From positions 21,647 through 85,646 of the forward strand of contig CALFXA010000022.1 in assembly GCA_937928015.1 (NCBI GenBank): a DNA stretch of 64,000 bases, given 5' to 3'. The stretch comes from an uncultured Anaerolineales bacterium (GTDB lineage: Bacteria > Chloroflexota > Anaerolineae > Anaerolineales > Villigracilaceae). A program made the position numbers and the translations under genes. The first letter of the stretch is position 1; each line of letters starts with the position of its first letter. Of the stretch, positions 42,455 to 51,076 are shown one piece after another. The notes below the pieces were generated by a model. The model was not told the origin of the DNA, did no database searches, and saw only the letters and a list, made by a program, of their open reading frames with translations.

Positions 42455-43060
42455 ATGAACATCACTGCTGTCATCTTTGACTTTGGCGGGGTCCTGATCG
42501 AGTGGGACCCGCGCAACCTGTACCGACGCTACTTCGACGACGCCGAAAGTATGGAGCGCTTCCTCGAAGAAATCGACTTCATGGAGTGGAACCTGCTGCA
42601 AGACAAGGGCCGTCCGTTCGCCGAAGGCGTGGCCGACCTCGCAGCCAAATTCCCGCAACACGCGGACCTGATCCGCGCCTATCACGAACATTGGGAAGAA
42701 TCCATCGGCGAGCCGATTACGCCCGTCATCGAGATTCTGAAGCGCGTCAAGGCAGCGGGCTGGCCCGTCTACGGCTTGAGCAACTGGTCGATGGAGACCT
42801 TCCCCATCACGCGCGAGAAGCATCACTTCTTCGACCTGCTGGACGATTACCTGCTCTCGGGCGAGATCAAGCTGGTCAAGCCTGACCCTGCCATCTTCCA
42901 GCACATGCTCGATAAGATCGGCCGCAAACCCGAGGAGTGCATCTTCATCGACGATAACCCCGCCAACGTGGTCGCCGCGCGCGCGCTGAACATCGTCACT
43001 ATTCAATATCAATCGCCCGAGCAACTGGAGCGTGAACTCCAGGGATTGGGAATTTTATAA
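42455..43060 (+). CDS. HAD-superfamily phosphatase (subfamily IA)
   Basis: A 201-residue HAD hydrolase close to the YihX group. Motif I is FDFGGVL with nucleophile Asp9 but Gly11 in place of the usual second Asp. Motif II is the Ser in YGLSNWS, motif III the Lys in KLVKPDPAIF and motif IV FIDDNPANV. YihX homologues, which also lack the second Asp, dephosphorylate small sugar phosphates. The substrate here is unknown. The gene ends next to a repeat element. Confidence 0.9.
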   Translation: MNITAVIFDFGGVLIEWDPRNLYRRYFDDAESMERFLEEIDFMEWNLLQDKGRPFAEGVADLAAKFPQHADLIRAYHEHWEESIGEPITPVIEILKRVKAAGWPVYGLSNWSMETFPITREKHHFFDLLDDYLLSGEIKLVKPDPAIFQHMLDKIGRKPEECIFIDDNPANVVAARALNIVTIQYQSPEQLERELQGLGIL

Positions 43061-43130
43061 TTCGCGCTGAGCGGGGGGTTGAGACGCGAGCGTTCTTTGC
43101 GAGCGCATCGAGACCCGCAGTCGAAGCGCC
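43061..43130. repeat. dispersed intergenic repeat, copy D
   Basis: Starts TTCGCGCTGAGCGG and ends GCAGTCGAAGCGCC, so its ends match copies B and C. The middle has a small internal pair GAGACGCGAGCG / CGAGCGCATCGAGAC. It lies between the HAD phosphatase and the prenyl synthase genes. Confidence 0.75.
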
Positions 43131-43148
43131 CATTGTCAAAAGGCATCC

Positions 43149-44147
43149 ATGATCTCTGACCTGCTCCCCTCCATCGAAAGCGAACTCCAGCGACAGACCG
43201 CGCGCCTCGACCAGTCGCGCACCCGCGCCTTCCACGAGATGCTCACCTATCACATGGGCTGGACGGGCGAAGGTGCGGGTCCCGAAGCCACGGGCAAACG
43301 CATCCGTCCGCTGATGGTGCTGCTCTCCGCCGCCGCCTGCGGCGCAGACTGGAAGACCGCCCTGCCCGCCGCCGCCGCCGTGGAGTTGGTCCACAACTTC
43401 AGCCTGGTCCACGACGACATTCAGGACAACTCCCCCAAGCGGCGTGGACGTCCCACCGCGTGGGTGCGCTGGGGCGCGCCGATGGCGATCAACGTGGGCG
43501 ACGCGCTCTTCGTCCTCTCGAACCAGGCCCTGATCGACCTGCTCGAATCCCACCCCGCCGAACGCGTGGCACGCGCCTCCTCCATTCTGCACGACACCTG
43601 CCTCGACCTGACCCGCGGTCAGTTCCTCGACATGTCGTATGAAGAGCGTCACGACCTGAACGTGGACGATTATTGGCCGATGGTCGGCGGCAAGACGGCC
43701 GCCCTGCTGGCGGCCTGCTGTCACATCGGCGCACTGCTCGGCGGCGCAGACGAAACGCGGCAGGAGTCCTATCGCGCCTTTGGCTATGACCTTGGGCTGG
43801 CCTTCCAGGTACAGGACGATATCCTCGGCATCTGGGGCGACGAAGCCGTGACGGGCAAGTCCGCGGCCAGCGATCTAGTGGAGGGCAAGAATTCTCTGCC
43901 TGTATTGTATGGTCTCAGCCAGGGCGGACGCTTCGCCGAACGGTGGAAACAGGGGCCGATCCAGCCCGAGGAAGTAGCCCAGGTGGCTCAATGGCTGGTC
44001 AATGCGGGCGGATATGAATACGCCCAGTCCCAGGCCCAGCAGTGGACCGACAAGGCCCTGCAAAGCCTGGAATCCGCCGCACCCCAGGGCCAGGCAGGTG
44101 AGACCCTGATCGGGCTGGCGCACAAGCTGCTGAAACGGGAACAGTGA
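43149..44147 (+). CDS. polyprenyl (geranylgeranyl-type) diphosphate synthase
   Basis: A 332-residue trans-prenyltransferase. The first Asp-rich motif is HDDIQDNSPKRRGRPT (DDxxD) after ELVHNFSLV; the second is FQVQDDILGIWGD, with the Lys/Asp of GKSAASDLVEGKNSLP following. Substrate-binding GKRIRP is near 50. It condenses IPP with allylic diphosphates. The residues before DDIQD (Phe and Ser at -8 and -7 region) do not allow the chain length to be fixed. It uses products of fni. Confidence 0.93.
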   Translation: MISDLLPSIESELQRQTARLDQSRTRAFHEMLTYHMGWTGEGAGPEATGKRIRPLMVLLSAAACGADWKTALPAAAAVELVHNFSLVHDDIQDNSPKRRGRPTAWVRWGAPMAINVGDALFVLSNQALIDLLESHPAERVARASSILHDTCLDLTRGQFLDMSYEERHDLNVDDYWPMVGGKTAALLAACCHIGALLGGADETRQESYRAFGYDLGLAFQVQDDILGIWGDEAVTGKSAASDLVEGKNSLPVLYGLSQGGRFAERWKQGPIQPEEVAQVAQWLVNAGGYEYAQSQAQQWTDKALQSLESAAPQGQAGETLIGLAHKLLKREQ

Positions 44148-44210
44148 GCGGGTCCAGAATAAAAAATGAATGACGGTGGCAAAAACGTGAACTGCGTTCC
44201 ATCCATTGAC

Positions 44211-44239
44211 TTGACACCACCCCGACGGCTGGCTATAAT
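44211..44239 (+). promoter_or_regulatory. perfect consensus promoter of tRNA-Gly
   Basis: TTGACA (44211-44216), 17 bases, TATAAT (44234-44239), 14 bases before the tRNA 5' end. Both hexamers and the spacing are ideal. Confidence 0.9.
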
Positions 44240-44253
44240 CCCCGTTCGCACTT

Positions 44254-44325
44254 GCGGGTGTAGTTCAGTGGTAGAACGCTTGCTTCCCAAGCAAGATATC
44301 GTGGGTTCGAGTCCCATCACCCGCT
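44254..44325 (+). tRNA. tRNA-Gly (anticodon CCC)
   Basis: A 72-base cloverleaf: acceptor GCGGGTG / CACCCGC with discriminator T, D-arm GTTC-AGTGGTA-GAAC, anticodon stem CTTGC/GCAAG with loop TTCCCAA (CCC), T-arm GTGGG-TTCGAGT-CCCAT. CCA is not encoded. It reads GGG codons. Confidence 0.96.
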
Positions 44326-44328
44326 CTC

Positions 44329-44358
44329 AGTCGAGGAGATTCCCTCCTCGACTTTTTT
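44329..44358 (+). terminator. intrinsic terminator of tRNA-Gly
   Basis: Perfect 10-bp stem AGTCGAGGAG / CTCCTCGACT with an ATTCC loop, then a run of T. It isolates the tRNA from the sensor operon that follows. Confidence 0.94.
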
Positions 44359-44432
44359 GTTAATTGATTTGTAAGGTTGCTGTTATGTAGTGGGTTTTGG
44401 CGCGCATGTAGAATCGAATATGGAGACTCGAA

Positions 44433-44816
44433 ATGTCTAATAAGAAGACCATTCTCTACGTCGAAGATAACTCCGACAATCGCAGCTTGGTCCGCCGTGT
44501 ACTGGAGGCGGAGGGGTACCAGTTGATGGAAGCACCCAACGCCGCGGCGGCCTTGAAGTTGCTCGAACAAGGCGAGCCCGACTTGATCCTGATGGACATC
44601 AACATGCCCGACATGGACGGCTACACCCTGACCGCCAAGATTCGCGCCATGCCCGCTCACACCCGCGTGCCCATCGTGGCGGTGACTGCCAACGTCATGC
44701 GCGGCGACCGCGAGAAATCTCTCGAAGCGGGTTGCGACGGCTACATCCAGAAACCAATCGACATCGACAATCTGCCCCATCAGATCGAACGTTTTATGAG
44801 GAACACCAATGGTTAA
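44433..44816 (+). CDS. CheY-like response regulator, first gene of the GAF array
   Basis: A 127-residue lone receiver. Phosphoacceptor Asp55 is in LILMDINMPD; the acidic pair E11-D12, the Thr in VAVTANV and the Lys in YIQKPID are present. The type resembles DivK-like regulators (MSNKKTILYVEDN...). TGGAGA lies seven bases before the ATG. It overlaps the second regulator by eight bases and heads the eleven-gene sensor run. With no output domain it must act on another protein, and no kinase is encoded nearby. Confidence 0.95.
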   Translation: MSNKKTILYVEDNSDNRSLVRRVLEAEGYQLMEAPNAAAALKLLEQGEPDLILMDINMPDMDGYTLTAKIRAMPAHTRVPIVAVTANVMRGDREKSLEAGCDGYIQKPIDIDNLPHQIERFMRNTNG

Positions 44817-45255
44817 TCCAGCCTCGATGGAAGCCCAGCCTGTCCGCAAGCCAGGCATACCCAAGGACACGACCGTGTTGGTCGTCGAGGACAACGTGTC
44901 CAACTTCGTGTTGATCGCCCGCATGCTGGGGTACCTTGGCATTCACTGTGAGTGGAAGACTTCGGGATACGAGGTGGTGGAGTATGCCGACACCCTGCCC
45001 CGCCTGGACCTGATCCTGATGGACATCCGCCTGCCCTACGAAGACGGGTACGGGGCGCTGAAGAAGATCCGCGCCTCGGAACGCCTCAAGGCCATCCCGA
45101 TCATCGCGGTGACGGCCGAAGCCAGCCAGGAACAGATGAACAAAGCCCGCGCTTCGGGCTTTGACGGCTTTTTGGGCAAGCCGCTCGACCCCGATCGTTT
45201 TCCCGATCAAATCCGACGCATCCTAAGCGGGGAGCAAGTTTGGGAATTCACATAA
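44809..45255 (+). CDS. CheY-like response regulator, second gene of the GAF array
   Basis: A 148-residue receiver with a 20-residue extra N-terminus. Asp72 in LILMDIRLPYEDGYG is the phosphosite; VVEDN, VTAEAS and LGKPLD complete the active site. The ATG at 44809 overlaps the previous gene; an ATG at 44827 is an alternative. It is only distantly similar to the first regulator, so the two may play different steps in a relay. The next gene starts three bases after its stop. Confidence 0.93.
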   Translation: MVNPASMEAQPVRKPGIPKDTTVLVVEDNVSNFVLIARMLGYLGIHCEWKTSGYEVVEYADTLPRLDLILMDIRLPYEDGYGALKKIRASERLKAIPIIAVTAEASQEQMNKARASGFDGFLGKPLDPDRFPDQIRRILSGEQVWEFT

Positions 45256-45258
45256 ACC

Positions 45259-48200
45259 ATGTCATCCTTCGATGGTCGCTCCGTGCAGAACACGAACACA
45301 GGTGAATTTAGAGGCAGTCTGAGGCGCACGCTCGTTCAGTGGCTGGTCGCCTTGACGCTGATCCCGCTGCTGGTCATGGCCGTGAGCGCCTATTTGCGTT
45401 CCTGGAACCTGCTGCAACAACAGGCCGTGACGCAGATGCAGACCCTGCTGAACGGTCAAACGGATGATGTCATCCTGCAGATCAAGACCAAGAACATCCG
45501 CCTGGAGCGGCTGACCAATCGTGAGGACCTGGCCTCCCTCCTCCAACAGGCCCTACACTCGAACCGCAAGAGCACAACTTTCAACTCGTTGCGGGGAAAA
45601 GTTCTGGACCAGATCCATACCATGAACGCGGACGAGGCCAACCCCACCTTCGACCAGGTCTTCCTGGTGCGCCCGAACGGCACAATCCAGATGGCGACTC
45701 GTCCAGAGTGGGAAAGCACGTCCATTGCGGAGACGGCTGCGTATGACAGCCTCCACGCGGGACAGCCCGTCACGATCACAGTTTACGATTTCCGCCCTTA
45801 TTATCCGAACCAGTTGGTCATGCTCACCATCCAGCCTTATCGAACCGAGTCGGGTTCTGTGCTGGGGGCCTTGGTGGGCGTGACTGAACCGCAAAGTCTG
45901 TCGCGCATCCTCGACCCGTTGGTACGGCTCAGTCCGTCAGCCTCGGCATACTTCGTCACCACAGACGGGGTGCTGATCGGAGCCGACCCCTACACGGGGG
46001 ATTTGCTCCGCATTACACCCTCTCAGGAGCAAAAAGCCTCGCTCGACGCAGCATTCAAGCGACTGATGGGCCAAACCGAGGAATCGCCTCCCCCTGCCTC
46101 GCTTACTTTCGATACCAGCGACGACCACGCCGTCATTGCACAAGCGAAATGGCTGCCCGGCATGAATGCCGGCATTGTGCTTGAAATTCGGAGAGAAATA
46201 GTACTCAACCAGGTCAACAGCCTGGCGCCGTTCACAGCCGGCATCTTCGCGGGCGCGATGGTTCTGGCGGCCATCGCCATCAGCGGCGGCATCAGCCGCC
46301 TGATCAACCCCATCATCCTGTTGACGGGGGTCACACGCCGCTTCGCCGAAGGCGACCTCGACCAGCGCGCCGAAGTCAGGCGGCAGGATGAGATCGGTCA
46401 GTTGGCCCATTCGTTCAACCAGATGGCCGACGAATTGAGCGGTCTGACACGTTCACTCGAACAAAAGGTCGAGGAACGCACACGCCAGATCCGCACAGCA
46501 GGCGAGGTAGCCAAGGGCATCACCGCCGCCACCGACCTGCCCGACCTGATGAACACCACCACGCGCCTGATCGTCGAGCGTTTTGGATACTATCACTCGT
46601 CCATTTTCATGCTCGACCGCGCAGGCAAGAACGCGATCATCCGTGCGGCCTACAGCCCGGTGGCGCGTGAACTGCTCGAGCGCGGACACAGCCTTGAGGT
46701 CGGTTCGGCTTCCCTCGTGGGCTGGGTATCGGCCAACAACCAGCCACGCGTCGCCTCCGACACGGTCGAGGATCCCCTCCACTTCAAGAACACCCTGCTG
46801 GTCAACACGCGTGCCGAAGTCGCCATCCCGATCTCCTCAGGAGATCTGGTCCACGGTGTGCTGGATGTCCAAAGCACCGAACCGAATGCCTTCGATTCAG
46901 AGGCCGTCCTGGTGTTGCAGACGCTGGCCAACCAGATCGCAGCCGCCATCCAAAACGCCAGCCTGGTTGAGTCGACCCAGATCAACTTTCAGGAACTTGA
47001 GCGCATATACCGCTCCAGCCGCCAGATCGCCCAGGCGCAAAGCGAGTCGGAGGCGTTGGGAATCGTCAGCGCGGCGCTCAAGGATGCCCCCTACGCGACA
47101 GGCATCTTCCGCCCGCGCAACAACCAGCTCGAACTGGACTTCATCAACGACACGCGCAATCCATCCGTCAACACGGTGCCGCGCGACATCAAGCTGACTC
47201 CCGCGGAAACGGTCCGCCAACTGGCGGGCGAATCCATTTATGACCTGACGGCCAGCCCCACCACCAATGCGCTGACCGCCATCCCAGTCGCGCTGGGATT
47301 CCAGTCCGTGGCCTTCCTACCGATCTTGCGCGGCGAGAATCTGGATGCCCTGCTGATGATCGGTTCGCGCACCGTCAAACTGAATCGTTCGGCTTTGCAG
47401 CCTTATATCAGCCTAGCCGACCTGACCTCGATTACGCTCGAAAAAATCCAGGCCGCAGACACCACCGAAGAACGCATGCGTGAGTTGAACGCGCTGACCT
47501 CCATCGGCCAAATCGTGTCCACCGCCACCGACACCGGTGACCTGTTCACCACCTTGCACAAGCAGGTCCAGAACATCATCGGCGACCACAGTTTTATCGT
47601 GGCGTTGTACGAATCGAAATCCAACACGATCCGTGTCCCGTACGCCTACGACGATGGACGCATCACTCAAGTCGATCCGTTCCCATTGGGCGAAGGCCTG
47701 ACCTCGATCCTGATCCACTCCCAGAAGCCGCTTCTTCTGGTAGAGAACACCGAAAAACGCGCGGCGGCCATGGGCGCGAAGATCACCGGCCGCCCGGCCA
47801 AGTCGTGGATGGGCGCGCCCATGATCCTCAACGGCGAGGCCATCGGCGCCTTGATCGTGCAGGATACCGAAAACGAAGGCGCTTTCACCGAGAACAACCT
47901 GAGATTTATCTCGGCCCTTTCGGCCCAGGTCGCGGGCGTAATCTACAACGTCCGCTTGCTGGAAGACAGCCGCGAGCGCGCCGTCCAGCTTGAAACCGCG
48001 GCTGAGATCGCCCGCGAGGTCAGCCGTTCCTTCAACGTGGACGAACTGCTGGCCAAGGCTGTCAACCTGATTCGCGAACGCTTCAATTTCTATCATGCCT
48101 CGGTCTTCCTACTCGATTTGTCCGGGGAATATGCGGTCATCCGCGAAGCGACCGGCGAGGCGGGTGCTCAACTGAAACGCGCCGGGCACAAGCTCGGCGT

Positions 48201-49155
48201 CGGCTCCAAATCCATCGTGGGGTACGTCTCCGGGCGTGGCGAGATGTTGGTCATCCACGACGCCGCCAAGGACCCCACCTATTACGCCAATCCACTCCTG
48301 CCCGATACAAGGAGCGAGGCCGCCATCCCGCTCAAGGTCAGCGACCGTATCCTGGGCGTGCTGGATGTGCAAAGCACGCAGGTATTTGCCTTCAACGACG
48401 ATAACCTGCGCACCCTGCAAATCCTGGCCGACCAGATGGCAGTGGCTGTCGCCAACAGCGAGTTGTTCTCAGAAACGCAAGAACACCTCTCCCAACACCG
48501 CCTGCTGCACCACATCACCACCACGGCGGCCTCCGGGACCACACTGGAAGAGGCCCTCACCAGCGCGGTGAACGGTCTCCAGGTCACCCTGGGCGGCGAC
48601 CGCGTGACAATCCTCCTGCTCGACCGCGACCGCAAGGAATTACAGGTCAAAGCTTCGGTCGGCTACTCGGAAGAGGTCGCCCAGATTCGAATCCCGCTGG
48701 GAAGCGGCGTGACAGGCTGGGTGGCGGCACATCGCCGTCCTTTGCGCGTGGATGACATCACGGAGGAGCCGCGTTACATCCAGATCAGTTCCAATACGCG
48801 TTCCGAACTGGCCGTCCCGCTGATTTACCGCAACGAGCTCCTGGGCGTGCTGAACGTGGAAAGCGAGCAGCAGGCTGCCTACAGCGAGGGCGACGAGGAA
48901 ATGCTCGGTACGCTGGGCGGCAGCCTGGCAGCCGTTATCGCGAACGCCCGCCTGCTGGAGCAGATCCGCACCCAGGCCGAGCGCGAACGCCAGCTCTTCG
49001 AAGTGACCAGCAAGATCCGCCGCTCCACCGACATCCGCACCATTCTGGAGACCACCGGTAACGAGTTGATGAAGGTCGTCGGAGCGCGCCACGCGCGCGT
49101 CACCGTCAATCCCGCCGCTCCACAGAATGACAACAACTGGGAGGGATCGAAATGA
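45259..49155 (+). CDS. membrane sensor with HAMP and five GAF domains, no kinase
   Basis: The largest array member, 1298 residues. One membrane helix near 24-46, an outside domain of Cache type to about 322, a second helix near 325-345 and a HAMP domain to about 400 form the input part. Five GAF-type domains follow, roughly 428-575, 580-735, 737-904, 930-1075 and 1095-1238. The first and fourth share the array's common GAF form (FGYYHSSIFMLD and FNFYHASVFLLD, DTRSEAAIPL, LGVLDVQST). The last 60 residues are the array-wide helical tail (KIRRSTDIRTILETTGNELM). I find no HisKA, HATPase, GGDEF, EAL or MCP signalling domain. It overlaps the next gene by four bases. Confidence 0.9.
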   Translation: MSSFDGRSVQNTNTGEFRGSLRRTLVQWLVALTLIPLLVMAVSAYLRSWNLLQQQAVTQMQTLLNGQTDDVILQIKTKNIRLERLTNREDLASLLQQALHSNRKSTTFNSLRGKVLDQIHTMNADEANPTFDQVFLVRPNGTIQMATRPEWESTSIAETAAYDSLHAGQPVTITVYDFRPYYPNQLVMLTIQPYRTESGSVLGALVGVTEPQSLSRILDPLVRLSPSASAYFVTTDGVLIGADPYTGDLLRITPSQEQKASLDAAFKRLMGQTEESPPPASLTFDTSDDHAVIAQAKWLPGMNAGIVLEIRREIVLNQVNSLAPFTAGIFAGAMVLAAIAISGGISRLINPIILLTGVTRRFAEGDLDQRAEVRRQDEIGQLAHSFNQMADELSGLTRSLEQKVEERTRQIRTAGEVAKGITAATDLPDLMNTTTRLIVERFGYYHSSIFMLDRAGKNAIIRAAYSPVARELLERGHSLEVGSASLVGWVSANNQPRVASDTVEDPLHFKNTLLVNTRAEVAIPISSGDLVHGVLDVQSTEPNAFDSEAVLVLQTLANQIAAAIQNASLVESTQINFQELERIYRSSRQIAQAQSESEALGIVSAALKDAPYATGIFRPRNNQLELDFINDTRNPSVNTVPRDIKLTPAETVRQLAGESIYDLTASPTTNALTAIPVALGFQSVAFLPILRGENLDALLMIGSRTVKLNRSALQPYISLADLTSITLEKIQAADTTEERMRELNALTSIGQIVSTATDTGDLFTTLHKQVQNIIGDHSFIVALYESKSNTIRVPYAYDDGRITQVDPFPLGEGLTSILIHSQKPLLLVENTEKRAAAMGAKITGRPAKSWMGAPMILNGEAIGALIVQDTENEGAFTENNLRFISALSAQVAGVIYNVRLLEDSRERAVQLETAAEIAREVSRSFNVDELLAKAVNLIRERFNFYHASVFLLDLSGEYAVIREATGEAGAQLKRAGHKLGVGSKSIVGYVSGRGEMLVIHDAAKDPTYYANPLLPDTRSEAAIPLKVSDRILGVLDVQSTQVFAFNDDNLRTLQILADQMAVAVANSELFSETQEHLSQHRLLHHITTTAASGTTLEEALTSAVNGLQVTLGGDRVTILLLDRDRKELQVKASVGYSEEVAQIRIPLGSGVTGWVAAHRRPLRVDDITEEPRYIQISSNTRSELAVPLIYRNELLGVLNVESEQQAAYSEGDEEMLGTLGGSLAAVIANARLLEQIRTQAERERQLFEVTSKIRRSTDIRTILETTGNELMKVVGARHARVTVNPAAPQNDNNWEGSK

Positions 49156-51068
49156 AGTTCGACCTTACCCGCTTCCTGCAAAACGCATTGAAACGGATGG
49201 GCGGCTGGTACCTGCCTGCTGCCGTGCTGACAGTGCAGCTGATCGCCTTCCTCAGCACCGCTGTGGCCACCTACTTTGTGCAAAACAATGCCCGATTCTC
49301 GGCGGACCAGATCGCGATGGTCATCCGCATCACCTGGATTTTGGTCCCAATTGGAAACGTCATTATGGCGAGTTGGGCCTATTACACCAGCCAGAACGCC
49401 TTCCAGCGACTGGACCTGTGGAGTCAGGGAAAACCCCTCCCCAGCGGAGACAAGACGGAAAGCGCCGCGTGGCGGGAGGTCAACTCGCTGCCTTTGCGTT
49501 TCATTCTGACCACCTTCCTGGTCGCCTTAATCGGCGAAACCATCCCCTTGTTGGGATTCCTGTATTTCTATCACGGCATCACAGCCGAGCAATTCCAATA
49601 CGGGATCATGGGTGGGCTGGTGGCCGCCTTTGGTGGATCCGCCCTCGCTTCTCACATCCTGGATTATCTCATGCGCCCGGTCCGCAAGGTTTTGCTCCCC
49701 GACGCAATTGAAGTCCAGTTGAAATATGTGAGCAGTTTTGGCCTCTCGAACAAGATCATCGGTTCGGCGGTAACCCTGATTATCATTGGCATCCTGGTGA
49801 TGGGACCAATTGGCTACCACCATGTGATTCAAGCCACCAGCGGTGGGGCCAGCGGCACGGAGGTGGTGAACAACTTCCGTTTCGAGGCGATTGCGGCCAG
49901 TATCATCAACCTGGCCTTGGGCCTGATCCTCTCGGTTCTCATCCTGCGCACCCTGCTAACCCCGATGCGCAACCTGATCCAGGCCATGCAGGCGCTGGAA
50001 CAAGGTGACCTGACCAAGCGCGTAGATGTGATCGCCTCCGACGAAATCGGCGAGGTTTCCATTTACTTCAACCACATGGCCAGACGATTGAACGTCCTTC
50101 AAGATACGCTCGAAACCCAGGTCAAGGAACGCACCGCTCAGTTGCGGGCCACCGTGCAGGTCAGCCGCGCCATCAGCGCCATCCTCGACGCAGAGGAGTT
50201 GACCGAACGCCTCGTGAACTTGATCGCCGAAGAATTCGGTTATTACTACGTATCCCTGTTCCTGTTGGACCCCTCCGAACACTGGGCCGAACTGCGGAAC
50301 GCCACCGGCGACGCGGGCCGTGTGCTACGCGAGAACAAGCACCGTCTGGAAGTGGACGGCAAGAACATGGTGGGAACCGCCATCCGTGAACGCCGGCCGC
50401 AGGTGGTGATGGACACCGTCGGGAACCATGTCCGCTTCGACAATCCTCTGCTCCCATACACCCGTTCCGAGATCGCGCTCCCGCTCATCGTGGGTGACCG
50501 CGTCCTTGGGGCGTTGGATGCCCAGTCCACAAAGGAGAGCGCCTTCAACCCGGAGGATATCGAGACCCTCCAGACCATGGCCAACCAGATCGCCATTGCC
50601 CTCGAGAATGCGCGCCTGTTCCAGGAAGCACAACAAAACCTGCGGGATATGCGCGCCATCCAACAACAGTACCTGCTCGACACCTGGAAGCGCGTCACCG
50701 ACGAGCAGCCAAACTTGTCCTACGAAAACGGCGAGTTGGAACCGCACGAGGCAATGCGGCAGATCGAAATTCCCCTGTCGTTGCGTGACCAGATCATCGG
50801 TCAGATCGACCTGACAAGCGACAATGACTGGACTCCCGAGGAGCGGAGCATGATCGAGGCCATTGCCTCCCAGGCCGCGCTTGCGCTGGAAAATGCCCGA
50901 CTTGTGGAAGACAGTCAATCCACTGCCCGCCGTGAGCGCATGGTGGCCGAGATCACCGGCAAGATCTGGTCTTCCAGCACCATCGACGGCATCATGCAGA
51001 CCGCCGCCAGGGAAATGGGCCGCGCCTTGGATACAGACGAAGTTACCATCGAATTGAAGGCAGACTAA
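49152..51068 (+). CDS. six-TM sensor with HAMP and two GAF domains, no kinase
   Basis: A 638-residue array paralogue. About six membrane helices lie in residues 20-262, with only short loops, so it probably senses within the membrane or through a small ligand. A HAMP domain (LLTPMRNLIQAMQALEQGDLTKRVDVIASDEIGEVSIYF) covers 263-316. The conserved GAF (EEFGYYYVSLFLLD, LPYTRSEIALPL, LGALDAQST) is about 345-493, a shorter second GAF about 530-585, and the tail (ITGKIWSSSTIDGIMQTAAREM) ends it. The ATG overlaps the previous stop as ATGA, a sign of coupled translation. Confidence 0.9.
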   Translation: MKFDLTRFLQNALKRMGGWYLPAAVLTVQLIAFLSTAVATYFVQNNARFSADQIAMVIRITWILVPIGNVIMASWAYYTSQNAFQRLDLWSQGKPLPSGDKTESAAWREVNSLPLRFILTTFLVALIGETIPLLGFLYFYHGITAEQFQYGIMGGLVAAFGGSALASHILDYLMRPVRKVLLPDAIEVQLKYVSSFGLSNKIIGSAVTLIIIGILVMGPIGYHHVIQATSGGASGTEVVNNFRFEAIAASIINLALGLILSVLILRTLLTPMRNLIQAMQALEQGDLTKRVDVIASDEIGEVSIYFNHMARRLNVLQDTLETQVKERTAQLRATVQVSRAISAILDAEELTERLVNLIAEEFGYYYVSLFLLDPSEHWAELRNATGDAGRVLRENKHRLEVDGKNMVGTAIRERRPQVVMDTVGNHVRFDNPLLPYTRSEIALPLIVGDRVLGALDAQSTKESAFNPEDIETLQTMANQIAIALENARLFQEAQQNLRDMRAIQQQYLLDTWKRVTDEQPNLSYENGELEPHEAMRQIEIPLSLRDQIIGQIDLTSDNDWTPEERSMIEAIASQAALALENARLVEDSQSTARRERMVAEITGKIWSSSTIDGIMQTAAREMGRALDTDEVTIELKAD

Positions 51069-51076
51069 CCATAGCC

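Noticed and set aside
41501..43024. 507-residue open frame on minus across the phosphoesterase and HAD genes
   Set aside because: It covers two genes with intact motifs on the other strand; the Asp/Val/Gly/Gln-rich sequence is an antisense reading.
44166..44363. 65-residue open frame over tRNA-Gly
   Set aside because: It overlaps the tRNA, its promoter and its terminator, and has no ribosome site.
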